A stretch of DNA of 64,000 nt from Cinclus cinclus. Its lineage: Eukaryota; Chordata; Aves; Passeriformes; Cinclidae. A model generated the notes under the pieces. The model was not told the DNA's origin. It did no database searches and saw only the letters and a program-made list of their open reading frames with translations. Where the stretch lies: positions 15,244,347 to 15,308,346 of the forward strand of contig NC_085047.1 of NCBI RefSeq assembly GCF_963662255.1, given 5' to 3'. Of the stretch, positions 1-10,570 are shown piece after piece. The stretch's first letter is position 1. Every line of letters starts with the position of its first letter. The position numbers and the translations under genes are program-made.

Positions 1-665
1 GCTCCAGGGCATTTCTCCTCCAAGGGGTATTTGTCTGAGATTAAGTCTGTAGTCTTTGCTGCAGAGAGATATTAGTGTGAATCAGATGTTACAGGCTGAA
101 AAAAATTAGGGTTGACAAAGATGACCAAATTTTGCAGTCTTATCCCAGAGTACCAGTGAGAGCACAGGTAATGTCACCACCTCTCACCCCAGTGAGGCAA
201 ACAGCCAGCATCACATCAGCAGTGCAGCATAAACCATGGCTACACTGAGGTGCTCCCTGGCCCTCCCCTGGCACTCACTGTCCCCTGCTTGCTCATGTAA
301 CCAGAGTGCGCCATGCTCTTCTCACATGGGCAAGGACTCATGAGGAAAGGAAAGACATGAGAGTATCAGGGAAAAACATTGGGACACAACACTAGTTTTC
401 GTGGAGCAACCATGACTGCATCCAGGAAGACACTGCTGGTAGCACTGAGAGAAGCAGAAAGTCTTGGTGGGAGCAGGTCTTGGTGAAAGTGTTTCAAAGA
501 AATTTGGACAAGGCTAAGCTTACTCTTGCTGCCAACATGCACCAAGGAAGATGAGCCTTCAGCCAGCATGGACAGAAGAGACAGGGAATTAATTCCCAGG
601 TGCCACTCCCTCCTCAACCCAGTTTCCTCAGGACTGCTAACACCTTCCACTGTGCTTTGCTGTAG
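1..665. other. GH 5' flank / intron 1, exon 1 not resolved
   Basis: This stretch precedes the second coding exon of growth hormone. In other vertebrates exon 1 supplies only about ten coding bases. The only ATGGCT in the stretch is at 236-241 (ATGGCTACA), which resembles the usual GH amino end. The next GT (after CTGAG, 249-250) would leave 14 coding bases and throw exon 2 out of frame. I see no TATA box at a sensible distance upstream of 236. Exon 1 may use another donor, be altered, or lie left of the window. Confidence 0.4.
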
Positions 666-829
666 GGTCATGGTTCTCTCCTCTCGCCATTGCCGTGATC
701 ACTCTGGGACTGCAGTGGCCACAACAAGCTGCCACCTTCCCGGCCATACCCCTTTCCAGCCTGTTTGCCAACGCCGTGCTGAGGGCTCAGCACCTTCACC
801 TCCTGGCTGCCGAGACGTACAAGGAGTTT
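666..829 (+). CDS. GH: GH exon 2: signal peptide and helix A
   Basis: Acceptor TTGCTGTAG precedes 666 and donor GTAAGT follows 829. The exon has 164 nt: two bases completing the codon split with exon 1, then 54 codons. It encodes the hydrophobic signal core ([10 protein letters not shown]), the mature start near TFPAIPLSS, and helix A ending AAETYKEF. The [12 protein letters not shown] stretch is a hallmark of avian GH. Confidence 0.95.
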
Positions 830-3800
830 GTAAGTGGTGTAGCCTCTGGTCGTCTCTTCCACTTTAGCCTGATGCCTTCAGGACTGTGTAACAGACACCT
901 TTCATCTACTGGTGTCTCCTTTGTCTTTGCTCCATGAGGACAGAGTGTGTTAACAGGATAGCACAGGTTATGTCCCATCAGACTGGATCCTGTTCCCTCC
1001 TCTCAGCCCCCTGCCCCCTGCTCTGATCCTGCACATCCTCCTTCTCAGGACCGTGGCTGCACAGGATCAGCTGGGACATGTCACAGATATGTGACAAGAC
1101 TTTCCTGTGTTGGTCACCTCTGTCCCTGGGAGTCTGAGTGCTTGAAACTGTCTAGTTTCTTCTGCTGACAGGAGCTGACATGAGCTGTCACTTTGGCAAG
1201 CGTTGTCCTTTGGGGTCATTTACTCCTTGGGAGAACCTAGTTCAGATGTGGTTTGGGTTCACCTCAGCACCTTGGCTTAGAAAAGCCTTTAGGCCCACTA
1301 GCTATTTTGCCAACAAAATATTCCTGCTTCCTACCTGCCTACCCGGTCCAAAGGCATCTCATGTCTCAGATTTATTTCTTGCAAAGAGTAACCATTCAGA
1401 ACAGCTTGGGAAGTGTCTGAGGTGTTCTCCAGAATGTGAGCAATAGATCTGAGTGTATTTGGGATGTCTCCACAGGAGCGCACCTATATTCCAGAGGACC
1501 AAAGACACACAAACAAGAATTCCCAGGTAGCATTTTGTTACTCGGAAACCATCCCTGCTCCTATGAAGAAGGACGATGCCCAGCAGAAATCAGTAAGTTT
1601 TTTTTCACCCTCAGGGCAAGAACAGACCTACCTGAAGAGCCTAGTAGTGCTTCATTGCAGGAACAGGGGGTTTTCAACTGTGAATACCTGGGTGCCTCAT
1701 CCCTCTCCTCCCTTTTTGATTACTGGAACCCTGCATAAAGAAAGAAATACTTTTCTAGGCCACACTATAAATCCCATTCCCACCCCAAGCATGAGAAAAG
1801 TTATTGTCTGCATAGGACACAGGTCTGAGTGGTGCTACCCAGCCTGAAAACTTTGTGTCTGCTGAAGCTGTAGGAGTCGTGACACATCTCCAGAGGGAGC
1901 AGGACATGCTATCAAATACCCCTGCATAGCTTTGACCCTTTCTTGTCTTAATTTCAGGACACTGAGCTTCTTCAGTTTTCCCTGGTTCTCATCCAGTCCT
2001 GGCTGACCCCAGTGCAGTACCTAAGCAAGATGTTCACAAACAATCTGGTTTTTGGCACTTCAGACAGAGTGTATGAAAAACTAAAGGACCTGGAAGAAGG
2101 GATACAAGCTCTGATGAGGGTAAGTTGCAGCATGTATCATGACTATAGAATTGCAGAGGTCTCCCAGACATGGCACTCAGCTCTTGCAGATCCAAAGACT
2201 GTGAGAAATCTTACCACCCTCCACTCTGAAGACCAGTGGCATCCTTAGGGCTTTGTTTACCTTATGAAAATGAGATCAAGATACTGCACATTTGGTTTCA
2301 TCTCTAGGGAGGATAAGAAAACACAGAACAGGTGTTAACAACCATCACAAAGCACTACTGATCAGGAATCACAATTCACACCCAAAGTCTTCCCAAACTC
2401 AGCAACAAAAAAAAATTCAGTTGTATTAGCAGCAAAATAATGTTTTGCTACATCTGCATGTGAAACACTTTGAAATATGGTAAATGTTGTGATGATTCAC
2501 AACATTTTATAAAAACCTCTGTGTACAGATGGAAACCTGTACTCTGGTGTTTCTCTCATACATTAATACAGCATCCAGAGAGCTGAAAGCTGAGGGGTGA
2601 TCCTCTTCAAGGAAGAACTAATCACAGATTCACATAATGGTCTGGGTTGGAAGGGATCTTAAAACTTACCACGTTCCAACCCCTGCCATGAGCAGGGACA
2701 CCTTCCACTAAAGCAGGTTGCTCCAAGACCCATCCAACCTGGCCTGGAACACTTCCAGGGATGGGACAGACACAGCTTCTTTGGACAACCTGTGCCAGAG
2801 CCTAATCATCCTCACAGGGAAGAATTTCTTCGTAATACTTTATCTAAATCTCTCATTTTTTAGTAAAAAACCAATTATCCTTTGTCCTGTCTCTATCTGT
2901 CCACGTAAAAAGTCACTCCCTACCTTTGCTCTAAGTCCCCTTTGTAATCTACATTATTTTTTGCTTTGTTGTTTTAAATGAAGTTGTGTATTGTCTGCCA
3001 GGACACCTTTTCAGTTATGTTTATTCTGTAATTAGGTTTATCTGGCAGATTTACCCTGTAGCTAGAGCTCTGAGACCTGCAGCTGTGAGAAATGAGTTTG
3101 GAATACTTACTATACCTTCCAGCATTAAAATGACTCTGCAAGTCAGAGCTCAGAGAGTAAACAGAGACCTTCTCTCCTGACACTCCAGCAGGAGAAAGTA
3201 GGAATAGGTATCAGTATCACTTCCAGATTTTTGTGTGGGTAAGAAATTCTTTACCTTGAAGGTGGTGAGGCCGTGGCACAGGTTGCCCAGAGAAACTGTG
3301 GCTGCACATCCCTGGAAGTGTTCAAGGCCAGGTTAGGTGGGGATTGGAGAAACCTGGTCTAGCAGAAGGTCTCCCCCTGGCAGAGGGGCTTCAAATGAGA
3401 TGGTCTAGCAGAAGGTCTCCCCCTGGCAGAGGGGCTTCAAATGAGATGGTCTTTAAGGTCCCTTCCAACCCAAACCAGTCTGTGACTTCATAATTCTATG
3501 ATTTTGGTCCCCATTTGGTATGTGCGTGGGCATTAGGAAATGGTACAGAGAAAACAGCCAAACAATCATATTTCACCCATTTATGGTACCTTTTCCTTAA
3601 AAAAAATCTTTCCTGTTTGTGGCAGCTGGTGACCACAGCAGGACAGGAGGAGTGCAGCTCTCAGCTCCAGATGTACATGGCTTAGATTTGTGTTAGAGCT
3701 TTGTTTGCTGGCAAAGTGGAAGAAAAGAGAGGATTATTTGTCAGGTCCTTGGCTGGATGAGGTACAGAGGGACCCCAAAGATACACTCCTCCCTCCCTGC

Positions 3801-4926
3801 AGCTCTGTGCCCAGATTTCTTCCCACTGTAGCATCACCCCTACATCACTGCTCTTCCTCATACACTCAAAAATACTCCACAAACACTTAAAAATATGTTT
3901 GAAATATGCTTTAAGACTGGAGGAAAAAAGCCCTGACCTCATTTAAAGTTCAGTGGGAACTGTGGTACTGGGCCTGTGGAAGATGATAGAATCATTGATG
4001 TTGGAAAAGACCTCAAAGATTGCCGAGTCCAAGACTGGTCACTGCCTTGTCAACCAGAGCAGAGGACTAAATGCCATGTCCAGCCATTCCCTGAACACCT
4101 CCAGAGAGAGTGACTTCACTACCTCCCTGGGCAGTCCCTTCCAGAGTTTAACAACCCTTTGTGCAAAGAAATTCTTCCTGATGTCCAACCTGAAACACCT
4201 CTGTCATAGCTTGTGATTGTGTCCTGTTGTCCTGTCACTTGTTCCCTGGGAACAGAGCCTGACCACCACCTGGCTCCACTCTCCTATCAGGGAGTTACAG
4301 AGAGTGAGCAGGTCCACCCAGAACCTTCTTTTCTCTAGTCTGAGCTGCCCCCAGATACTTCAACTGCTCCTGGTGCTCCAGATCCTTCCCCAGCTCCATT
4401 CCTTTCTCTGGACATGCTCAAGCACCTCAATGTCTTTCTTGTCAGGAGGGGCCTATAACTGCCCCTGGGACTGGAGGTACTCCAGCAGTGCCCAGGACAG
4501 GGAATGGTCACTGCCCTGGTCCTGCTGGACACACCATGGCTAATTGCCATCAGCTTCTTGCCCACCTGGGCACACCTGGGCTCACGTTCAGCCACTGTCA
4601 AACAGTATTCTCAGGGCCATTCCTAGCCACTCTGCCCCAGTGTGGAGCACTGCATGAGGTTATTGTGACCCATGCCCATTCCAGGCCCCCATCACTTCCC
4701 CCAGCACCTCTCAATCCTTTTGCAGGAGCTGCAGGACCGAAGCCCACGGGGTCCCCAGATCCTCAAAGCCACTTACGAGAAATTTGACATCCACCTGCGC
4801 AGTGAGGACGCGCTACTGCAGAACTATGGCTTGCTCTCCTGCTTCAAGAAGGACCTGCACAAGGTGGAGACCTACCTGAAGGTGATGAAGTGCCGGCGCT
4901 ATGGAGAGGGGAACTGCACCATTTGA
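666..4926 (+). CDS. GH: Growth hormone gene (somatotropin), exons 2-5
   Basis: Secreted four-helix cytokine of the somatotropin/prolactin family that signals through the growth hormone receptor. Coding segments are 666-829, 1476-1592, 1958-2119 and 4726-4926, each bounded by AG and GT, giving 213 codons plus those of exon 1; chicken GH is about 216 residues. A hydrophobic signal peptide (exon 2) precedes a mature start near TFPA. Four conserved cysteines are present: one in exon 3 (CYSE) and three in exon 5 (LLSCF, VMKCRR, GNCTI). No frameshift or stop is seen. Intron 4 is 2.6 kb because of CR1 insertions. Exon 1 is not identified. Linkage to MAP6 rather than chicken chr27 genes suggests the second passerine copy (often called GH1B); that assignment is inference. 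Family identity is very secure. Confidence 0.95.
830..1475 (+). other. GH intron 2, nothing recognised
   Basis: An intron of 646 bp with good splice sites (GTAAGT...CTCCACAG). I see no repeat family or RNA gene in it. Confidence 0.6.
1476..1592 (+). CDS. GH: GH exon 3
   Basis: Exactly 39 codons (117 nt) between acceptor TCTCCACAG and donor GTAAGT. Encodes ERTYIPEDQ through DDAQQKS, including the first disulfide cysteine in CYSETIPAP. The junctions with exons 2 and 4 are phase 0, as in other vertebrate GH genes. Confidence 0.95.
1958..2119 (+). CDS. GH: GH exon 4: helices B and C
   Basis: 54 codons (162 nt) between TTAATTTCAG and GTAAGT. It contains [17 protein letters not shown] and [11 protein letters not shown], followed by [14 protein letters not shown], all strongly diagnostic of GH. 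Intron 3 (1593-1957) is 365 bp and shows nothing notable. Confidence 0.95.
2120..2621 (+). other. GH intron 4, repeat-free 5' part
   Basis: First 0.5 kb of the enlarged intron 4, ordinary AT-rich sequence. The rest of the intron (2622-4600) is mostly three CR1 fragments. Confidence 0.5.
2622..2950 (-). mobile_element. CR1 LINE 3' fragment in GH intron 4
   Basis: Reverse-complement CR1: TCACATAATGGTCTGGGTTGG, then the ACCTTCCACTAAAGCAGG and GGGAAGAATTTCTTCGTAAT blocks in standard order. Truncated at its 5' end. Confidence 0.9.
3238..3504 (+). mobile_element. CR1 LINE 3' end in GH intron 4
   Basis: Forward CR1 running from GGTGGTGAGGCCGTGGCACA to the terminus TTCATAATTCTATGATT. It carries an internal 46-bp duplication (separate entry). 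Confidence 0.9.
3355..3446 (+). repeat. Perfect 46-bp tandem duplication inside CR1
   Basis: Units 3355-3400 and 3401-3446 are identical; each begins TGGTCTAGCAGAAGG and ends TTCAAATGAGA. Zero divergence suggests a recent slippage event or an assembly artefact. Confidence 0.95.
3981..4600 (-). mobile_element. CR1 LINE fragment (older subfamily) in GH intron 4
   Basis: Reverse CR1 beginning ATAGAATCATTGATGTTGGA, with CTCCCTGGGCAGTCCCTTCC and AAATTCTTCCTGATGTCCAA, extending into the CACCTGGGCACA and CTCACGTTCAGCC blocks. Together with the other two copies it explains much of the 2.6-kb intron. Confidence 0.85.
4726..4926 (+). CDS. GH: GH exon 5: helix D, C terminus and stop
   Basis: Acceptor CCTTTTGCAG, then 66 codons and TGA at 4924-4926. 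It has the SPRGPQ loop, [19 protein letters not shown] and YLKVMKCRR, and ends GNCTI, including an N-C-T sequon and three of the four disulfide cysteines. Confidence 0.96.
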   Translation, partial: ELQDRSPRGPQILKATYEKFDIHLRSEDALLQNYGLLSCFKKDLHKVETYLKVMKCRRYGEGNCTI

Positions 4927-5002
4927 CACCAGAGACAGCTCTGTTCCTGCTCCAGCCTCTTGCCGACCATGGCTGTCCTACTCTTCTGAAAGAAAACTGG
5001 AG

Positions 5003-5008
5003 AATAAA
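5003..5008 (+). terminator. GH poly(A) signal AATAAA
   Basis: Canonical AATAAA 77 bp after the GH stop codon, giving the short 3' UTR typical of GH genes. Confidence 0.85.
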
Positions 5009-5091
5009 CCTGCTACTGCCAACATGTCTGCTTTTTGGGATGAGACAGGCTACTGGGAGGGGCTGGGAGGGAGGAGCAGCCAATGGGACAG

Positions 5092-5375
5092 GGTGGATTT
5101 GGGGCTTGGGATGTGGGTTTGGAATTAAGGAAGCGTATTTGGAGCTTGGGGACAGGGGAAGCAGATTTAGGGACAGATTTGTACTGGGGAGTAGGTTTGG
5201 AACTGTGGGTAGATATGCAGCTGGGGAGCAATTTGAGAGTAGATTTGGGGCTTAAGTGTGGATTTGAGTCTGAGGAGGGTGGATTTGGAACTAGGGGATG
5301 CAGATTTTGAGCTGGGGTGTGGATCTGGTGCTGAGGGTAGATTTGAGATTAGGGGATGGATTTTGGGATGCAAGG
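5092..5375 (+). repeat. Degenerate G/T-rich minisatellite
   Basis: Roughly a dozen imperfect copies of a unit near 24 bp built around GGATTTGGGGCTTGGGGTGT. It begins less than 100 bp after the GH poly(A) signal and is strongly strand-asymmetric (G/T on +). Confidence 0.8.
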
Positions 5376-5559
5376 GATAAAGTTGGACCAAAACGTGGAG
5401 CTGGGACTGATGGTTGGATTTAAGGCTTGAAGGAGCAGAGTACAATAAAGAATAAAGTGCAAAAGAAGGTAGAATGGGCTTGTATCCCCAAAGAAGACTT
5501 TCCAGAGACATCTGCTTGGAAAAGGTTCTGGGGAAAGGTCCTGCTGTGGTTTTTATCTT

Positions 5560-5725
5560 TATTTTTCAGTATGAAGGTGGTGAAGACCTTTCAAAGGTAC
5601 TCAGAGAAGCTGTGATTGCCCCATCCCTGGGAGTGTTTCACAGCCAGGTTGCACTGGGCTTGGAGCAATCTGGTCAGGTGGAAGGTGTTCCTTCCCAAGG
5701 CAGTGGGGTGGAATTGGACAATTCT
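5560..5725 (+). mobile_element. CR1 LINE fragment
   Basis: Forward CR1 with AAGGTGGTGAAGACC, then CTGTGATTGCCCCATCCCTGG and a diverged 3' portion. It lacks the terminal ATTCTATG. Confidence 0.75.
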
Positions 5726-7729
5726 TCTAAGCCAGTCCACTGTAGGATTCTCTGCTGTGTATCTATGAGTCTCTTGGTGGCATACATTCCATCCCCAGAG
5801 CTCCAGTACTGCTCCAGGCTGTGACATGAGCACTGCCACACCAATGCCCCAGCTCTGCCTCCTCTCCTACCAGGTGACTCCAGGCAGTCGTGGTTCAGAC
5901 CTGCTCACACATCCCATGTGTGTTCTAATCCTGTTGGCCTTGCTACTGGCAGTGGCCCTGTGCCCAAGGCACTCCAGGAAGCCCTTCCAGCACCCTTGCA
6001 TCTCCCCACGGTGTCAGCTGCTGGACTGCTGCCATGTTGGCATGACCACTGCGCCCCCAGGCACCAGTGGGTGGGATCTTGTCACCTTGTGAGTACCCAC
6101 CGACCCACAGAGCCCCTTCAAATTCCTCTCTTCAGCTTGTTCTTGCTGGTAACCCCTCCTGGGACAGCTGGGAGAACCTGGCAGAGGACTTGGTGGTTCT
6201 GGGAGGCTCGTGTTGCACCACAAGGGTGAAACGAGGTTGGCCATGCTGTGGCATTTCCAGGGAAATCCTGCTCCTACCTCAGGAGCAGAGTTTGCAGGGA
6301 AAATGATTTTCCTGAGGGGTGTCAGTGTCAATCATTCCTTTGTAGAGATTTCACTGATGTCAGAGACTGAAATAGTTCATGCTTCAAACATTGATATAAA
6401 GTTTTGCTTATTATAACAAAAACTCTATAAAGAAGCTAGAATCAAAGAACCCTCCCTGAAGATGCCTGACAGGAATTTTGGATTGCAAGTTAAACCACTA
6501 AGATTATATAAAGGCAAAACCCATTTCTTAATCATCATAGGCCTAGGAAAAAAACAAACAAGGCTGAAGGAGAGGAATGCATCCACAACAAAGCCAAACC
6601 AGCAGAGATTCTTCTCTGGCTGGGTTTGGGGTGGGGGAGACCACAGCTCACTGAAGCCAGGTTTACACAGACTCACCCCTGAAATTAAGGATGGGGAGGA
6701 TGTTTCAGGTGTAATCTCTGGTCAGAGGCAGTGAACACCCATTCTCTCTTACAAAAACCAGACCAGCTGTGAAACCCACAAACCCACAGGTCACATCCAT
6801 GGTCAGCTGAAGGAGTGTCATAATCCATCAAAGACCCTCCAAATTGCTCTCCGGAGTCATTCCTGAAGCCTTGCACCACAGGACTGCACGTGATGCAACA
6901 AACCCAAAGTCTGCTGTAAGAGACAATGGCAAACTGCCCCTGCCACCCCAGGGAGGTGCCTGGGTTTTCCTATCCAGCCTGAACTACATTGGCCCATTGG
7001 ATTCTGTGCTTTCAGGGGAGACCTTCACCACCAAGAAGACCAGCTGGAGAGGATCAAGGGAACATTTTTGGGACCCACAGAGTGATGATATTTTCCTTAT
7101 AATGTCCCTGTCACTCTCTTTCTCCACCCCCCTCCCCCCCATTTCCTATGTGTTCTCTTTCTCTCTTTCTTTCTCATATTCATTATCAAACAAAAAATCC
7201 ATACTATTGTCCCTGGCATTTGGTCTTGTTTGCACCTTACTTTGAACAGAGGCATTTCTAGGAACTTCAGTAACTGCATCTTGACAACTGACAACTCTAT
7301 TTCTACCTTTGGAAAGCAAACATGGAAGGAATATCAGTGGACTGAGACCTTCTAAGTACCCTCCAGTATTTCCCATCCTTTTGTCTGGCTTTTGAGTACC
7401 CATGCAACCCACTTCCATGTGAATTCAAAGATGGATTGCTCAGCAAGGAAGCTATGAATCCCCAGGGCTTCCTGGGATGGCAAGGAATGCCATGATCTGT
7501 GACTCATGTCCCATCCTACTGGATTTTCCCTGTGTCTGCTACTCTAGGAATCAATTTACAGTCAGATGCCACCATCCAGGAACAACTGCCTGCTCAAGCC
7601 ATGAGCAGGAACAATCCCTGCAGAGACCCAAAGAGATGTTTCAGTAAAGCTGCTGCAAGATATCCTATGAAAATTCTATTTCCTCCCGTGAAGCAGCTGG
7701 TGTAACTAAATCTCTTTGCGTCATTCTAG
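5726..7729. other. Intergenic, no gene recognised
   Basis: Two kb between the GH 3' side and the first LRRC37-like exon. I checked for leucine-rich repeat exons with flanking AG/GT and found none. Pyrimidine-rich tracts occur near 7105-7175. Confidence 0.4.
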
Positions 7730-7800
7730 AATCCTCAAGGACAATGACCTGCAGGCAGTGAAGCACCATTCCCTGGAAGGCTATTCCTACTGAAGCACCT
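7730..7800 (+). pseudogene. LRR exon 1 with 1-nt deletion
   Basis: Acceptor TCATTCTAG and donor GTAAGC flank 71 nt. Read from the split codon it gives ILKDNDLQAVKHHSLEGYSY and then a stop. Restoring the expected 72-nt length would continue the repeat, so a one-base loss before TGAAGCACCT is likely. Confidence 0.65.
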
Positions 7801-8581
7801 GTAAGCACAGTGGGCTGCTGCCTCCCCCTCCCTTGGGTCCCTGCTGCTCAGCCCACCAAGCACGTGGGCTTTGGGCTTTATCCCCTCTGGACTTCTGAAT
7901 GCAGGCAGAGCAGAGCTGGGCTCTTGGTGCTGCAGTAGTGCCTGGAGGCAGAATTCCTGATTTTTCTGATGACCAACATTTTGAGGGGTGAGAACCACCT
8001 AGAGCAAGGCTAGATCCAGGCATGCCTTAATATAATTTTGGTGGGATCAGAGCTGGAACAAAAATCCTGGAGATGAAAGTCCCTGCTGGGCATGTGGGTC
8101 ATCACAGGTTCCACACGACTGTGAACTCAGATCAGAGAGAAACACTGAAATCAGAGACGGTGAACACAGACGCTGCCAGCATCAAAGCAAATGAAAGTAA
8201 ACACAATAGTGCAAATGGAATTAACGTTTGGTGTTCTGATTGTAACAGGGAATTTCTTCTAGCAAGAGGATCAAGTTGATTGAGAAATGTACCTTTGAGC
8301 CAGTGCCTTTTTTACATCTGGGAGTTATAAACATTTCTAGTGTATTTAGCGAAGTCTTTTTGCATCTACCTTATATTGTTAAAAATAACAGGAGCATTTT
8401 CCAGAACAGTGACTATTTCTCCTGCTAAAAGACAGCTGAGCTGAAGGGAACAATGCAAATGGCTGGATGACCAATGTTGTCCATAATCAGCCATCACAGA
8501 AGACCTCTCTTGAAGGCTTTGCTGTATCCTGAAACAGAAATAGATGAAGCACATTTGCCCTTCATTTCTTTTCCTGGACAG
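7801..8581 (+). other. Pseudogene intron, nothing recognised
   Basis: Lies between decayed LRR exons; no repeat family seen. Confidence 0.4.
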
Positions 8582-8643
8582 GTTAAAAAGATGGAGAAAA
8601 TAGCAATTGTCTCCCTGTTCTACCTTGGACTTGCAAATTTCCT
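8582..8643 (+). pseudogene. Shortened LRR exon 2
   Basis: Acceptor TTTCTTTTCCTGGACAG and donor GTAAGT flank 62 nt, ten short of 72. One frame gives KIAIVSLFYLGLANFL, which fits the second half of a leucine-rich repeat. The length breaks phase. Confidence 0.5.
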
Positions 8644-8709
8644 GTAAGTGGATACTGCTTTGCCCTGGCTTCCTGTAGGGCTCATTTTTGTCATTTTCTC
8701 TTTCTCTAG

Positions 8710-8790
8710 AAACTTTTCTGGGAATCACCTCACACAGATCCACAGCAGTGCTTTCCAGTCATGGCATGGAATGCAGTTTCTACAAGACCT
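8710..8790 (+). pseudogene. LRR exon 3 (open)
   Basis: Acceptor TTTCTCTAG and donor GTGAGT flank 81 nt in phase 1+78+2. It encodes NFSGNHLTQIHSSAFQSW then QFLQDL, a 27-residue repeat with three extra residues relative to the 24-residue unit. Confidence 0.7.
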
Positions 8791-9092
8791 GTGAGTGTGA
8801 CAGGGTCTAAAAGCACATCAGAGCGAGACTCTGCAGGCACAGTGGGGAAGAGCAGGTTTGCTCTCTGTAAAGTACTGACTCCTATGGTGAATAACATCCA
8901 CAGTGCATCAGGAGCCTGCAGCTGGAAAGCCGCTTTCCCCTGACCTGCTTTTCTTCTCCAGAGCTTCCTTGAACCAGGAGCAAGTTCCATCAGCAGCAGT
9001 GGCAGCCTGGGATGACAGATAAGAATGAAGAGAGAAGAGGTGGGGTGACAAGGGTTGTGGCATGTGTCCAAGACGTATAGCCAGAAACTTCA

Positions 9093-9180
9093 CTTTGTAC
9101 TTAAAAGTGAAGTACAAAGACAAATTATGTCTCCAGACACCAAATTTCCTTTAGACAAAAAGGAAACTCGGTGTCTGGAG
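9093..9180. repeat. Two adjacent inverted repeats (hairpins)
   Basis: First: CTTTGTACTT (9093-9102) pairs perfectly with AAGTACAAAG (9110-9119). Second: CTCCAGACACC (9131-9141) pairs perfectly with GGTGTCTGGAG (9170-9180), with further TTTCCTTT/AAAGGAAA pairing inside. They lie 11 bp apart. Confidence 0.85.
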
Positions 9181-10104
9181 AAAACCTGACATGATAAATG
9201 GAGGGTTCTATCAAGAAGCCCTTGATCTTGGCTTTCCACACTCATGGGTCGACGAACATAGCAGGACACATGGACACATCCTCCCCACATGCTGCTGCCC
9301 ACACAGCTCACATCTCTCCCATCACCCAAAGGTGTGCCTAAGGCTTACCATATGTGGTCTGCTGTTGTGCACATCAACAACGTAACGCAGAAGACCTTCT
9401 TTGTTAGTTGGTACGACTTCAACCTTCAGGAATTAAACTGTATCGGTCACCGGTTGGGATTCAACCTGTGAAAGGGAAATAATGCACAATAAAGCTGTTG
9501 CTGGCACAGAAGTGGTATCATCACATGTTGTGACCTCATCACATGTGCTGGCTCTGCATGAGATGGTGCTGTGTTGGAACACCGGATACTGAGAGTTTTA
9601 GACTTTTTGTGCTAACAGGCACTAAACCCCAGGAAAATACTAATTTTGACCTAAAGCCATGGAGAAACCTTCCAAAATTAAATGATGGAACTGGAATCAC
9701 TAATGTGTAGCTTGACTAAAAGTAATATCACATAGTAAAAAAATTGGAATTTAGAGTTACAGAATATAGCAATATGTAAAAAACAAAACAGATGTTTTAA
9801 AGCAAAGGTTTCTTTCTTTTTCACCTCCTTCTTCATGGGTCTAGGTGGTACTTTTGTAACTGGATTAAAAAAATCTGCATTGAGAGTCACAAGTGTTTAG
9901 TTATTAAGTTAAAAGTAAAAATAATTTAAGTGTCCATTCTCAGTCGAACAGTTTTAATTAAAAGGCCTTGTAAAAAAAAAAATATCACCATTTTTAGCTT
10001 GTTAGCTAAAAGTACTGTAGAACTCACTGTGACATAAATAAAAAATAATAAACATCTAAGTCCAAACACAAAATACAGTCTCTCAAACAATCCCAACTCT
10101 AACC

Positions 10105-10162
10105 AAAACAAAAAAATAAACAAAAAAAAAAAAAAAAACAAACAAACAAGCAAAAAAAAACC
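10105..10162. repeat. A-rich low-complexity tract
   Basis: Runs of A broken by C and T (CAAACAAACAAGC), including 17 consecutive A near 10122-10138. Confidence 0.9.
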
Positions 10163-10484
10163 AATAATGCTGGAACTGGCCACTCTGAGGAGGAGATATA
10201 AGGTGTGGTCCTGAGGTGGAGGAGTGAGGAAGGCAAGATGCATGCCATTTTCATCCAGGGGATGCCCTGAAAGTGCACTGCCCTCCTACCCCTCCCACTC
10301 AGAAACCATGCTCCCTCTCCTTCTCCTGCTCAGTGGCTTTCCCAGAATCCAGGGGTCAGTGTGTATTAATTGCTACTGTGACTAATAAAATTAACTTCCT
10401 TTCAGTGTGTCCTGAGGTTTTAGTGCCCGGGCAGCCTCCCAAAATCATGACACCCCCTCACAGCTGTTGGTTGTTTTTTTTCAG

Positions 10485-10556
10485 GGTCCAAAGCAGTAAC
10501 TCCCTGAATGTTATTGCTGACACAGCATTCTTCAAGCTGCCTTCTGTCAGCTATCT
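10485..10556 (+). pseudogene. LRR exon 4 with dead splice donor
   Basis: Acceptor TTTTTTTCAG, then exactly 72 nt in phase 1+69+2 encoding VQSSNSLNVIADTAFF and KLPSVSY. The next bases are TGGACC where a GT donor is expected, and the LTR at 10571 follows within 15 bp. Confidence 0.7.
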
Positions 10557-10570
10557 TGGACCAAACAAAT

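Larger units (their letters stand above)
8791..10484. other. Pseudogene intron with hairpins and A-rich tract
   Basis: Contains the twin inverted repeats at 9093-9180 and an A-rich tract at 10105-10162 (separate entries). Otherwise AT-rich with no recognisable gene. Confidence 0.4.

Noticed and set aside
236..249. ATGGCTACACTGAG as GH exon 1
   Set aside because: Joining it to 666 puts exon 2 out of frame, so kept only as an uncertain candidate.
526..867. 113-codon frame overlapping GH exon 2
   Set aside because: Shadow of GH in another frame; it continues across the GTAAGT donor without family features.
10557..10570. Reading GGACCAAACAAAT as a continuation of the LRR exon
   Set aside because: The constant 72-nt exon length and phase of the other LRR exons place the exon end at 10556; the resemblance is probably coincidental.
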